Below, piece by piece: positions 1 to 5,497 of a stretch of 5,546 nucleotides of DNA; position 1 is the stretch's first letter; each line of letters opens with the position of its first letter. Source of the stretch: Candidatus Aminicenantota bacterium (lineage in GTDB: Bacteria > Acidobacteriota > Aminicenantia > JAMOAD01); NCBI GenBank assembly GCA_027061995.1, contig JAMOUT010000093.1:1-5546 (forward strand), given 5' to 3'. The notes under the pieces are model-generated. The model made no database searches, was not told where the DNA came from, and saw nothing but the letters and a program-made list of their open reading frames with translations. Both the position numbers and the translations under genes were made by a program.

Positions 1-15
1 TTTTTAGGACAACTC

Positions 16-48
16 AGGCTTCGAATAATTCATAATTATTACCTGCTC
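16..48 (-). repeat. Interspersed repeat, copy A (left edge)
   Basis: Read on the minus strand, this segment matches two places near the right end. Bases 16-38 match 5329-5351 in inverted orientation at 22 of 23 positions, and bases 28-43 match 5374-5389 exactly over 16 bases. It contains a short perfect hairpin at 24-40 (7-base arms AATAATT/AATTATT around CAT). Directly outside it, bases 7-18 are the exact inverse of the last 12 bases of the window. The match is seen directly. Calling it a genome-wide interspersed repeat is inference, because only this window is available. Confidence 0.65.
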
Positions 49-84
49 AGAGCTCTTTTAAGAACTGTGCGGAAAGTTAGTTTC

Positions 85-101
85 ATTGCAAAAAGTGCAA
101 T
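85..101. other. Small hairpin, possible weak terminator
   Basis: ATTGCA and TGCAAT form a 6-bp stem around a 5-base loop. Six T residues lie at 108-113, six bases past the stem. It could be a weak terminator for a + strand gene left of the window, but the stem is short and AT-rich and the T run is displaced. It may be chance. Confidence 0.2.
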
Positions 102-139
102 CATTAATTTTTTAAATACACTGAATTTTTTAGTTATGA

Positions 140-168
140 TTGACTTTGTCTTTATATTATTTTAATAT
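140..168 (+). promoter_or_regulatory. Possible sigma-70 promoter for the sugar phosphorylase gene
   Basis: TTGACT at 140-145 (5 of 6 to the -35 consensus) lies 17 bp before TAATAT at 163-168 (4 of 6 to the -10 consensus). The start would fall near 175, giving a leader of about 25 bases. The proposed -10 box lies inside the 30-bp palindrome at 155-184. The -35 is good but the -10 is weak, and such AT-rich DNA gives many false -10 matches. Confidence 0.35.
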
Positions 169-184
169 TAATATTAAAATAATA
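155..184. repeat. Perfect 30-bp A/T palindrome upstream of the sugar phosphorylase
   Basis: All 15 base pairs are self-complementary about a centre between 169 and 170, with no spacer, and every base is A or T. It ends six bases before the ribosome site at 191 and covers the likely -10 region. It could be a dimeric repressor site, a cruciform-prone sequence or a leader hairpin in the mRNA. The symmetry is seen directly; the function is unknown. Confidence 0.55.
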
Positions 185-190
185 AATAGC

Positions 191-196
191 GGAGGG
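191..196 (+). promoter_or_regulatory. Ribosome binding site of the sugar phosphorylase
   Basis: GGAGGG stands 4 bases before the ATG at 201 and supports that start. Much of the leader lies in the preceding palindrome, so ribosome access could be affected by it. Confidence 0.7.
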
Positions 197-200
197 ATAG

Positions 201-2060
201 ATGGGAAACAAAAATAATGAATTTTATTATACTGATACTGTCCACTATAATGAACCCGATTATTCAAAACCGATTCCTTACTTAAAACAACAGCAAAAAG
301 ATAAATTATCCGAAAGACTTGAATTTCTTTACGGAAAAGAGAAAGCGAAGGAGTATCTGCCTGAATTGGAGAGAATCATAAGGGTTTATTTTGCTCATAA
401 ACCTGATGAACTCAAAGAGAGGGAAAAAAAATATATACCGAGCAACAGATTTACGGAGAAAGATATAATTTTAATAACATATGGAGATCTTATTAAAGAG
501 GATGGTGTTCCCCCGCTTGAAACACTTGCCTCTTTTTGCGATTCATATCTCGAAGGGGAGATAAATACTCTGCATATTCTCCCGTTTTTCCCATATTCAT
601 CTGACAAAGGGTTCTCAGTGATAGATTTTACAACAGTTGATCCACACCTCGGCAATTGGGAGGATATAGAAGAGCTTGAGAAAAAATATGCTCTTATGTT
701 TGACGGAGTCTTTAATCATGTATCATCAAAAAGCAAGTGGTTCAGAGAATTTTTAAACGGAGCAAGATATTATAAGGATTTTTTCATAAATTTTAAATCC
801 CCCGATGATATAACACCCGAGCAAAAAAAACTTATTTTCAGACCGAGAACAAGTGATATACTCTCGAAATATGATACTATCAACGGACCGAGATTCGTAT
901 GGACGACTTTTTCAAAGGATCAGATTGATTTGAATTTTAAAAATCCCGCCGTTCTTCTAAGGGTTATTGAAATTCTTTTGTATTATATAAGACACGGGGC
1001 ATCAATAATAAGGATGGATGCGGTTACATATCTCTGGGCGGAACCCGGAACAAGCTGTATCCACCTTGATCAAACACATGAGATAGTTAAACTGTTCAGA
1101 GATGTCCTTAATATAACATCACCTTGGGTGGCATTGATTACAGAGACGAATGTTCCCCATAAAGATAATATATCATATTTCGGAAACGGTAATGATGAAG
1201 CTCAAATGGTTTATAATTTCGCCCTCCCACCCCTTGTTTTATATACATTTTATAAGGAAGATTCATCAAAAATCATTGATTGGGCGGAAACACTAAAATT
1301 AAAATCGGAAACCAATACATTTTTTAATTTTCTTGATTCTCATGACGGGATAGGACTTATGGCGGTGAAAGATATCCTTGATAAAGAGGATATAGATTTG
1401 ATAATTGAAAAAGCGAAGTCCCACGGAGGGATAGTATCAAACAGAGCGACACCCGACGGAGGCGAAGAGCCTTACGAGGTAAATATCACATGGTTCAGTG
1501 CATTAAACAAAGAGAATGATCCTGATGAAGATACGGCTTTTCAAGTCAAAAGATTTGTAGCATCAAGAATCATCCCGCTCGTTATCCAGGGAGTTCCGGG
1601 GATTTATCTTCATAGCATGATAGGAACGGAAAATGATATAAAAGCTGTTTTGGAAACAAAATCCAAAAGAGCAATCAACAGGAGGGTTATCTCTTATAAA
1701 GCCATTATGGAAGCTCTCAATGATCCCTTATCAAAAATTTCAAGAATTGCAAGAGAGTTCGGTAGATTATTAAAAGTGAGAACAAAGCATAAAGCTTTTC
1801 ATCCTAACGGAAAACAAAAATTCTTAAGAATCTCCCCGCAAGTTTTCTCAGTTTTAAGGATATCACCGGATAAAGAGGAAACAATCTTATCCTTAATCAA
1901 TATAAGTTCAAAAGTTTGCAAGATTGATATCCCGATAAAAGATATAGGGGAATGTCACTGGATAGATCTTGTCAGTGAAGTGGAATGGTTCGGGGATGAG
2001 GGATACCTTCATGTAAAACTGCTTCCGTATGATGTTTTATGGCTACAAGCCACCGATTGA
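201..2060 (+). CDS. GH13 subfamily 18 sugar phosphorylase (sucrose / glucosylglycerate phosphorylase family)
   Basis: This is a 619-residue cytosolic enzyme with no signal peptide. The family splits an alpha-glucoside with inorganic phosphate to alpha-glucose 1-phosphate through a covalent glucosyl intermediate. All four GH13 regions are intact: region I FDGVFNH (D168, N172, H173), region II IIRMDAV with nucleophile D273, region III LITETN with acid/base E315, and region IV LDSHDG (H381, D382). ILPFFPYSSDKGFSVIDF (126-143) is a hallmark of the phosphorylase branch rather than of amylases. GVPGIYLHS (464-472) and INRR (492-495) follow, then a beta-sandwich C-terminal domain. From memory, EPGTSCIHLDQTH (281-293) resembles the glucosylglycerate phosphorylase/YcjM-like branch more than classical sucrose phosphorylase, so the acceptor (fructose, glycerate, glycerol or other) is left open. 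The start has a good SD. The gene appears monocistronic: no transporter, kinase or glycosyltransferase partner is adjacent. Its stop abuts the convergent neighbour. Confidence 0.9.
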   Translation: MGNKNNEFYYTDTVHYNEPDYSKPIPYLKQQQKDKLSERLEFLYGKEKAKEYLPELERIIRVYFAHKPDELKEREKKYIPSNRFTEKDIILITYGDLIKEDGVPPLETLASFCDSYLEGEINTLHILPFFPYSSDKGFSVIDFTTVDPHLGNWEDIEELEKKYALMFDGVFNHVSSKSKWFREFLNGARYYKDFFINFKSPDDITPEQKKLIFRPRTSDILSKYDTINGPRFVWTTFSKDQIDLNFKNPAVLLRVIEILLYYIRHGASIIRMDAVTYLWAEPGTSCIHLDQTHEIVKLFRDVLNITSPWVALITETNVPHKDNISYFGNGNDEAQMVYNFALPPLVLYTFYKEDSSKIIDWAETLKLKSETNTFFNFLDSHDGIGLMAVKDILDKEDIDLIIEKAKSHGGIVSNRATPDGGEEPYEVNITWFSALNKENDPDEDTAFQVKRFVASRIIPLVIQGVPGIYLHSMIGTENDIKAVLETKSKRAINRRVISYKAIMEALNDPLSKISRIAREFGRLLKVRTKHKAFHPNGKQKFLRISPQVFSVLRISPDKEETILSLINISSKVCKIDIPIKDIGECHWIDLVSEVEWFGDEGYLHVKLLPYDVLWLQATD

Positions 2061-2675
2061 TTATACCCCTTTATTATGATTTTTAGAATCTCTTCCGTAA
2101 ACGGAATAAGCGTGAACCACCTTTGTAACATATGATTTGTTTTTGTAAAAATAACCATTATTATAAAGAAATAACGCTCTTTTTATATCTCCGTGTGATT
2201 CATCATAATATTTCTTTAATATTTTAAGTCCCATCTCAATATTATAATCTATATCAAAAATCTTATCAGGATCAATATTAAGAGTATTTTTCCATACGGA
2301 ATAATTTATCTGCATTAAACCATAAGCTCCCACCGATGATATGGCTCTCGGATTAAAACTGCTTTCAACCTTAATAAGAGCAAGAATCAGATTAGGATTA
2401 AAACCATATTTTTTACTCTTAGTATAAACAGTGTCAACTATTCTGCTGTATTCGGGAAATCTTCTTTCGAATGAGTTGACTTTAAAATTTACAAGTTGCA
2501 TTTTGTTTTGAATTTTAATCAATTGTTTGTTTACCGCAGATATTTTTTTTTCTAACTTTTGATTCTCGGAGATAAGTTTTTGGTTATTGATATAAAATTT
2601 TACCGAGAATAATAGCGATAACACAAGTATTAAAAAGAGCAACACACTAATCACTATATACTTCTTGTTTTTCAT
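2061..2675 (-). CDS. Membrane-anchored SLT-type lytic transglycosylase (GH23-like)
   Basis: The 204-residue protein has a short basic N-terminus (MKNKK), one hydrophobic segment (about 6-28) that should anchor it in the inner membrane, a Gln/Lys/Glu-rich probable coiled coil (about 32-65), and a C-terminal SLT domain facing outward. The domain has ALIKVESSFNP with catalytic E104, then GAYGLMQIN (117-124), LFLYNNG (168-174) and YVTKVV (182-187), in the order typical of family 1 lytic transglycosylases. These cleave the MurNAc-GlcNAc bond of peptidoglycan, forming 1,6-anhydro-MurNAc, during wall remodelling. A longer reading from GTG at 2684 is possible, but that GTG lies inside the SD AGAGGTG, so ATG 2675 is preferred. 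It has its own promoter and is transcribed away from the ATP-grasp operon. The cellular role cannot be told from neighbours. No lipobox cysteine is seen. Confidence 0.88.
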   Translation of the reverse strand: MKNKKYIVISVLLFLILVLSLLFSVKFYINNQKLISENQKLEKKISAVNKQLIKIQNKMQLVNFKVNSFERRFPEYSRIVDTVYTKSKKYGFNPNLILALIKVESSFNPRAISSVGAYGLMQINYSVWKNTLNIDPDKIFDIDYNIEMGLKILKKYYDESHGDIKRALFLYNNGYFYKNKSYVTKVVHAYSVYGRDSKNHNKGV

Positions 2676-2681
2676 TATTTT

Positions 2682-2688
2682 CACCTCT
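2682..2688 (-). promoter_or_regulatory. Ribosome binding site that fixes the transglycosylase start
   Basis: On the minus strand AGAGGTG stands six bases before the ATG whose first base is 2675. The upstream in-frame GTG (2684-2682) is part of this SD and has no good SD of its own, so the 204-residue form is favoured over a 207-residue form. Confidence 0.75.
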
Positions 2689-2704
2689 ATTTATATTTTG
2701 TAGT

Positions 2705-2734
2705 ATTATAGCAAAAATGATATTCAAAAGTCAA
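2705..2734 (-). promoter_or_regulatory. Strong sigma-70 promoter with extended -10 for the lytic transglycosylase
   Basis: On the minus strand TTGACT (2734-2729) is followed after 18 bp by a perfect TATAAT (2710-2705), preceded by TGC, which makes an extended -10. Transcription should begin near 2698, giving a leader of about 23 bases that includes the SD. It is the best promoter match in the window and suggests constitutive vegetative expression. Confidence 0.75.
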
Positions 2735-2741
2735 TTTTTCG

Positions 2742-2778
2742 CCCTGTTATCAATGTCTAAAACATTGATATCAAAGGG
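2742..2778. other. Hairpin / inverted repeat in the divergent spacer
   Basis: Nine-base arms TATCAATGT (2748-2756) and ACATTGATA (2762-2770) flank the loop CTAAA. An outer CCCT (2742-2745) can pair with AGGG (2775-2778) across a small internal loop. On the + strand it is followed by TTTT, CGAG and TTTT. It could be an operator just upstream of the transglycosylase -35 box, or a + strand terminator catching read-through from the phosphorylase gene, which has no terminator of its own. The sequence does not decide between these. Confidence 0.5.
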
Positions 2779-2859
2779 TTTTCGAGTTTTATTATTCCCG
2801 ATTTTTTATTTACGATGATTTTTTCGTTAAATATCTAATTTTTCTAATAAACCGGGTTA

Positions 2860-2888
2860 TTTACTTTAATCATCTCTTACGATAAAAT
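2860..2888 (+). promoter_or_regulatory. Promoter placed for leaderless transcription of the ATP-grasp operon
   Basis: TTTACT (2860-2865) and TAAAAT (2883-2888) are separated by 17 bp, each 4-5 of 6 to consensus. The -10 box ends only five bases before the ATG at 2894, so the transcript should start at or within a base or two of the start codon. No SD-like purine run precedes this ATG, unlike the other genes here, which agrees with a leaderless mRNA. The absence of an SD is seen; leaderless initiation is inference. Confidence 0.5.
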
Positions 2889-2893
2889 AATTT

Positions 2894-3874
2894 ATGGATA
2901 AAATAAATGTTTTGATTACTGCCGCTTCAAGAAGAGGTGCCCTTGTTAAAAATTTTTCGGTTTTAAAAGGTAAACTCCCCTTTATGGGACAAACAATAGC
3001 GGTTGATTATAATCTTTTATCTCCGGCTCTTTATCTCGCGGACAAGTTTTATAAAGTTCCTCTGATCAATGATAAAAATTATTTTACTGAAATTATGAAA
3101 ATAGTTAAAAAAGAGGATATAAAACTTGTAATCCCCACAATAGATATAGAGCTTCCGTTATGGGGTAATAAGAGGAAAGCTTTGCTTAAAGAGGGGGTCT
3201 TTGTCGCAGCTTCACCTGAAAAAACAGCTATAATCTGTAATGATAAATTCAAAGCATATGATTTTTTTAGGAAAAACGGGTTCCCCACCCCGAAAACATG
3301 GTCAAAAGGGGAGATAACAAATATAAAAGAGGAGGAATTTCCTTTGTTCATTAAGCCTGCCATGGGGAGAGGAAGTGTTAATACATATAAAATCAATAAT
3401 AAAAAAGAGCTTGATTTTTTCATAAACTATGTGAAAGAGCCTGTTATTCAACAATATATAAAAGGGGAGGAATTTACAGTTGATCTTATAGCGGATTTTA
3501 CAGGTAATGTTTTATCAATCGTTCCGAGAAAAAGATTACTTGTCAGAGCCGGTGTTTCAGACAGAGGGGTAACATTCTATAATGAAAAGATAATAGATGA
3601 TATAAAACAAATGGCTGAAAAACTCAATATTATAGGGCCGGCGAATTTTCAAGGTTTTATTTCAAATGACAAAATCCATTATATAGAGATAAATCCGAGA
3701 TTTTCGGGCGGTATTCAACTTACGATAGCAGCAGGGGTGAATTTTCAGGAGATACTTGTCAGATTGGTTCACGGTGAAAAAATAACCCCTTTTATCGGAG
3801 AATACATAAGAGATATGTATATGACAAGTTATTCGGAGAGTATTTTTTTACACGAGGGAAAACCTGTAAAATGA
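2894..3874 (+). CDS. ATP-grasp ligase (carbamoyl-phosphate synthase-like / PylC-like)
   Basis: This 326-residue soluble protein has the ATP-grasp layout. An N-terminal Rossmann-like pre-ATP-grasp domain (about 1-110) begins INVLITAASRRGALVKNF. The ATP-grasp core follows with DKFKAYDFFRKNGFPTPKTW (117-136), FIKPAMGRGS (152-161, with ATP-binding K154 and a glycine-rich loop), QQYIKGEEFTVD (186-197), and the metal-binding EINPRFSGG (265-273, E265 and N267). Such enzymes join a carboxylate to an amine or similar nucleophile through an acyl phosphate, using ATP. Homologues often lie in amino acid, peptide or surface-glycan modification loci, but the substrates cannot be read from the sequence. The N-terminal motif begins right after the first Met, so the start is firm despite having no SD. 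It leads a three-gene operon; the SpsF-type gene begins 25 bp downstream. Purine-pathway PurK/PurT/PurD are also ATP-grasp enzymes, but their signatures are not evident. Confidence 0.85.
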   Translation: MDKINVLITAASRRGALVKNFSVLKGKLPFMGQTIAVDYNLLSPALYLADKFYKVPLINDKNYFTEIMKIVKKEDIKLVIPTIDIELPLWGNKRKALLKEGVFVAASPEKTAIICNDKFKAYDFFRKNGFPTPKTWSKGEITNIKEEEFPLFIKPAMGRGSVNTYKINNKKELDFFINYVKEPVIQQYIKGEEFTVDLIADFTGNVLSIVPRKRLLVRAGVSDRGVTFYNEKIIDDIKQMAEKLNIIGPANFQGFISNDKIHYIEINPRFSGGIQLTIAAGVNFQEILVRLVHGEKITPFIGEYIRDMYMTSYSESIFLHEGKPVK

Positions 3875-3899
3875 TTTCAAACCTTTCCATGGAGCTTAT

Positions 3900-4595
3900 A
3901 TGGTGAGAATGCCCGTTATTTTACAAGCAAGGACAGGCTCTTCAAGACTTCCTTCAAAAGTTTTAAAAAAAATACTCGGAAAACCGATGATTTACCATAT
4001 CATAGAAAGACTTAAAATACCGGAAGAATCCTTTGTTGTTCTTGCGATTCCCGATACTGAAGAAGATAAAATTTTATGCGAACTTGCAGATGAATATAAT
4101 ATCCCCTGCGTAAAAGGTTCCGAGGATGATGTTTTATCAAGATACCATAAAGCGGGGTTAAAATTCCCTTCCGATTACTATATAAGGGCAACCGCTGATA
4201 ATCCTCTCGTTGATTATGAAAGCATCCCGAGATTAATCTCATATATAAAAGAAAACAAAAACATTGATTATGCTTGCGAAGATAAGCTTCCTTATGGAGC
4301 CGCCGTTGAGATTTTTTCCCGTAAAGCCCTCGAAATATCAAATAAACTTGCCAAAGAAAAAGGGGATAGAGAGCATGTTACCCTGTTTATAAAAAAACAT
4401 CCGGAATTATTTAATATAGCTTTTCCTTTGGCTCCGGAAAAATTAAGACATCCGGAACTTAGAATTACGGTTGATTATGAGAAAGATTTTTTATTTATAA
4501 AAAAAATATATGAAAAATACTACAAAGGCTCTCCGATATCATTGTCTGAAAATATCGGAAATATAATAAAGGAGGCTATGAATGAAAAAAAATAA
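3900..4595 (+). CDS. SpsF-type cytidylyltransferase family protein
   Basis: The 231-residue protein belongs to the CTP_transf_3 / COG1861 group. The nucleotide-binding start VILQARTGSSRLPSKVL (6-22) is the family's version of the signature loop in CMP-sugar synthetases. GKPMIYHIIERL (27-38), RATADNPLVD (96-105), a GAAVEIFSRKALE segment (133-145), REHVTLFI (157-164) and RITVDYEKDFLFI (188-200) complete a full-length member. Relatives such as Bacillus SpsF act in spore-coat or surface polysaccharide synthesis and are thought to activate a sugar acid or similar compound with CTP; the substrate is unknown here. GGAG at 3891 lies five bases before the ATG and supports this start over the Met three codons later. 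The end overlaps purN by 14 bp, so the two are probably translationally coupled. The gene is not split or truncated. Confidence 0.85.
   Translation: MVRMPVILQARTGSSRLPSKVLKKILGKPMIYHIIERLKIPEESFVVLAIPDTEEDKILCELADEYNIPCVKGSEDDVLSRYHKAGLKFPSDYYIRATADNPLVDYESIPRLISYIKENKNIDYACEDKLPYGAAVEIFSRKALEISNKLAKEKGDREHVTLFIKKHPELFNIAFPLAPEKLRHPELRITVDYEKDFLFIKKIYEKYYKGSPISLSENIGNIIKEAMNEKK
4568..4575 (+). promoter_or_regulatory. Strong internal ribosome binding site of purN
   Basis: AAAGGAGG lies six bases before ATG 4582, inside the end of the SpsF-type gene. An ATG at 4578 is closer but is in the upstream gene's frame, so 4582 is the purN start. This is one of the best SD matches in the window and allows strong or coupled translation of purN. 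Confidence 0.75.
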
Positions 4596-5202
4596 AATAG
4601 GAGTTCTATTGTCGGGAAGAGGTTCTAATTTCAGAGCAATTCTTGAAAATACAAAAAAAGGATATATAAAAAATACGGAAATAGCTGTCGTTATATCAGA
4701 TAAGTCGGATGCGGGAGGATTGCAATACGCAAAACAGGAAAATATCCCCTCATTTTTTGTAAATTTAAAAGAATTTCAAAACAGAGATAAATATGAGGAA
4801 AAAATAATAGATATACTAAAAAACCATGAAGTTGATCTTGTTGTTCTTGCCGGTTATATGAAAATAATAGGTGAAAATTTTGTTAAGAATTTTAAAAACA
4901 GGATCATGAATATTCATCCCGCACTTTTGCCGAGTTTCCCCGGACTACATTCACAAAAAAAAGCAATCAAATACGGTGTAAGATATTCGGGATGCACCGT
5001 CCATTTTGTGGATGAAAAGATGGATCATGGTCCAATAATTCTTCAAGCGGTTGTTCCCGTTCTTCAAAAAGATACGGAAGAGACTCTTTCAATAAAAATA
5101 TTAAAAGAGGAGCATAAAATATATTCGGAAGCAATAAAACTGTTTTTTGAGGGAAAATTGGAGATACGGGGCAGGAAAGTTTTTATAAAAGGGAGAGATT
5201 AA
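4582..5202 (+). CDS. purN: Phosphoribosylglycinamide formyltransferase (GART), PurN type
   Basis: This is a 206-residue cytosolic enzyme of full family length. It transfers the formyl group of 10-formyltetrahydrofolate to 5-phosphoribosylglycinamide, the third step of de novo purine synthesis. The phosphate-binding loop LLSGRGSNFRAI is at 9-20. The active-site stretch NIHPALLPSFPGLH (110-123) supplies N110 and H112, and SGCTVHFVDEKMDHGPIILQ (136-155) supplies D148, equivalent to E. coli N106, H108 and D144. The C-terminus (EEHKIYSEAIKLFFEGKLEI) follows the usual PurN pattern. Sugar N-formyltransferases share the fold but differ in these blocks, so a true PurN is favoured even though the neighbours look like glycan or ligase genes. 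No other purine gene is in the window. No terminator follows. Confidence 0.9.
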   Translation: MKKNKIGVLLSGRGSNFRAILENTKKGYIKNTEIAVVISDKSDAGGLQYAKQENIPSFFVNLKEFQNRDKYEEKIIDILKNHEVDLVVLAGYMKIIGENFVKNFKNRIMNIHPALLPSFPGLHSQKKAIKYGVRYSGCTVHFVDEKMDHGPIILQAVVPVLQKDTEETLSIKILKEEHKIYSEAIKLFFEGKLEIRGRKVFIKGRD

Positions 5203-5250
5203 TATAATACTACAAGAGATTAAATAAAGAACAAAAAAAGGGGTAAAATA

Positions 5251-5307
5251 GTGGAGAATATTATAAATATAGTATTTCACACCAAGTTTAAAAAGTCGAG
5301 CAGATAA
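5251..5307 (+). pseudogene. Possible truncated gene start after purN
   Basis: GTG at 5251 follows GGGG (5240-5243) by seven bases and opens an 18-codon frame reading MENIINIVFHTKFKKSSR before TAA. The spacing to purN (48 bp) and the SD look like the next gene of the operon, but the frame stops just as repeat copy B begins at 5298. A plausible reading is that the rest of the gene was lost or displaced when repeat DNA arrived. I do not recognise the peptide, and a chance short ORF is quite possible. Confidence 0.25.
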
Positions 5308-5351
5308 TAATTTTTGATTATGAGTGATTAATTATGAATTATTTGAAGCCT
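5298..5351 (+). repeat. Interspersed repeat, copy B
   Basis: GAGCAG at 5298-5303 and the block 5329-5351 match copy A on the opposite strand; 22 of 23 bases agree in the latter block. The piece between them is longer than in copy A, so copy B has an internal insertion or short duplication built from AT-rich ATTATGA-like words. Confidence 0.55.
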
Positions 5352-5373
5352 CAAAGCCAAAAGCATCGAAGCC

Positions 5374-5397
5374 GGTAATAATTATGAATGTCGAAGC
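5374..5397 (+). repeat. Interspersed repeat, copy C
   Basis: GGTAATAATTATGAAT (5374-5389) is identical to the inverse of bases 28-43 and is followed by GTCGAAGC, where copy A has TATTCGAAGC. It is a shorter, diverged direct copy of the same unit as copy B and lies 22 bp after it. Confidence 0.55.
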
Positions 5398-5409
5398 GTT
5401 AGAGGAGAT

Positions 5410-5497
5410 CCCGCACCAATTTATAAATCGGGAGAGTAACAATGAGAGAAAAATTTATAATGACAAATAGTAGAAGAAACGGAAAAATTGGTGCGGG
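5410..5497. mobile_element. 88-bp MITE-like element with 13-bp perfect terminal inverted repeats
   Basis: CCCGCACCAATTT (5410-5422) and AAATTGGTGCGGG (5485-5497) are exact inverse copies separated by 62 bases. GAT stands directly outside both ends (5407-5409 and 5498-5500), as a 3-bp target duplication would. It encodes no transposase. Alternatives are a structured RNA hairpin or a REP-like palindrome. The inverted repeats are seen; mobility is inference, and a 3-bp duplication alone is weak support. Confidence 0.45.

Noticed and set aside
395-655. 86-codon minus-strand ORF inside the sugar phosphorylase
   Set aside because: It is fully antisense to a gene with intact catalytic motifs and has no recognisable protein features; it is a shadow ORF.
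2093-2106. TTCCGT/ACGGAA hairpin near the convergent stops, considered as a bidirectional terminator
   Set aside because: The stem is six base pairs with a two-base loop, lies in coding sequence, and has no T run on either strand.
3079-3423. 114-codon minus-strand ORF inside the ATP-grasp gene
   Set aside because: The hydrophobic translation is what antisense of a Lys/Glu-rich, AT-rich gene gives; it lies opposite conserved ATP-grasp motifs.
4012-4341. 109-codon minus-strand ORF inside the SpsF-type gene
   Set aside because: It is antisense to a conserved family protein and shows no domain; it is a shadow ORF.
4582-5202. Sugar N-formyltransferase instead of PurN
   Set aside because: The blocks around N110, H112 and D148 and the C-terminal pattern match PurN closely, and the length is that of PurN without an extra C-terminal domain.
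5324-5400. CRISPR array, considered because of the repeated TAATTATGAAT words
   Set aside because: Only two nearby direct copies of unequal length with an AT-rich spacer of about 22 bp; there is no regular repeat-spacer pattern and no cas gene.
5298-5401. Integron attC site, considered because of the repeats and the GTTAG at 5398
   Set aside because: The R' and R'' core pairs with the expected spacing and a folded arm could not be found, and no integrase is present.
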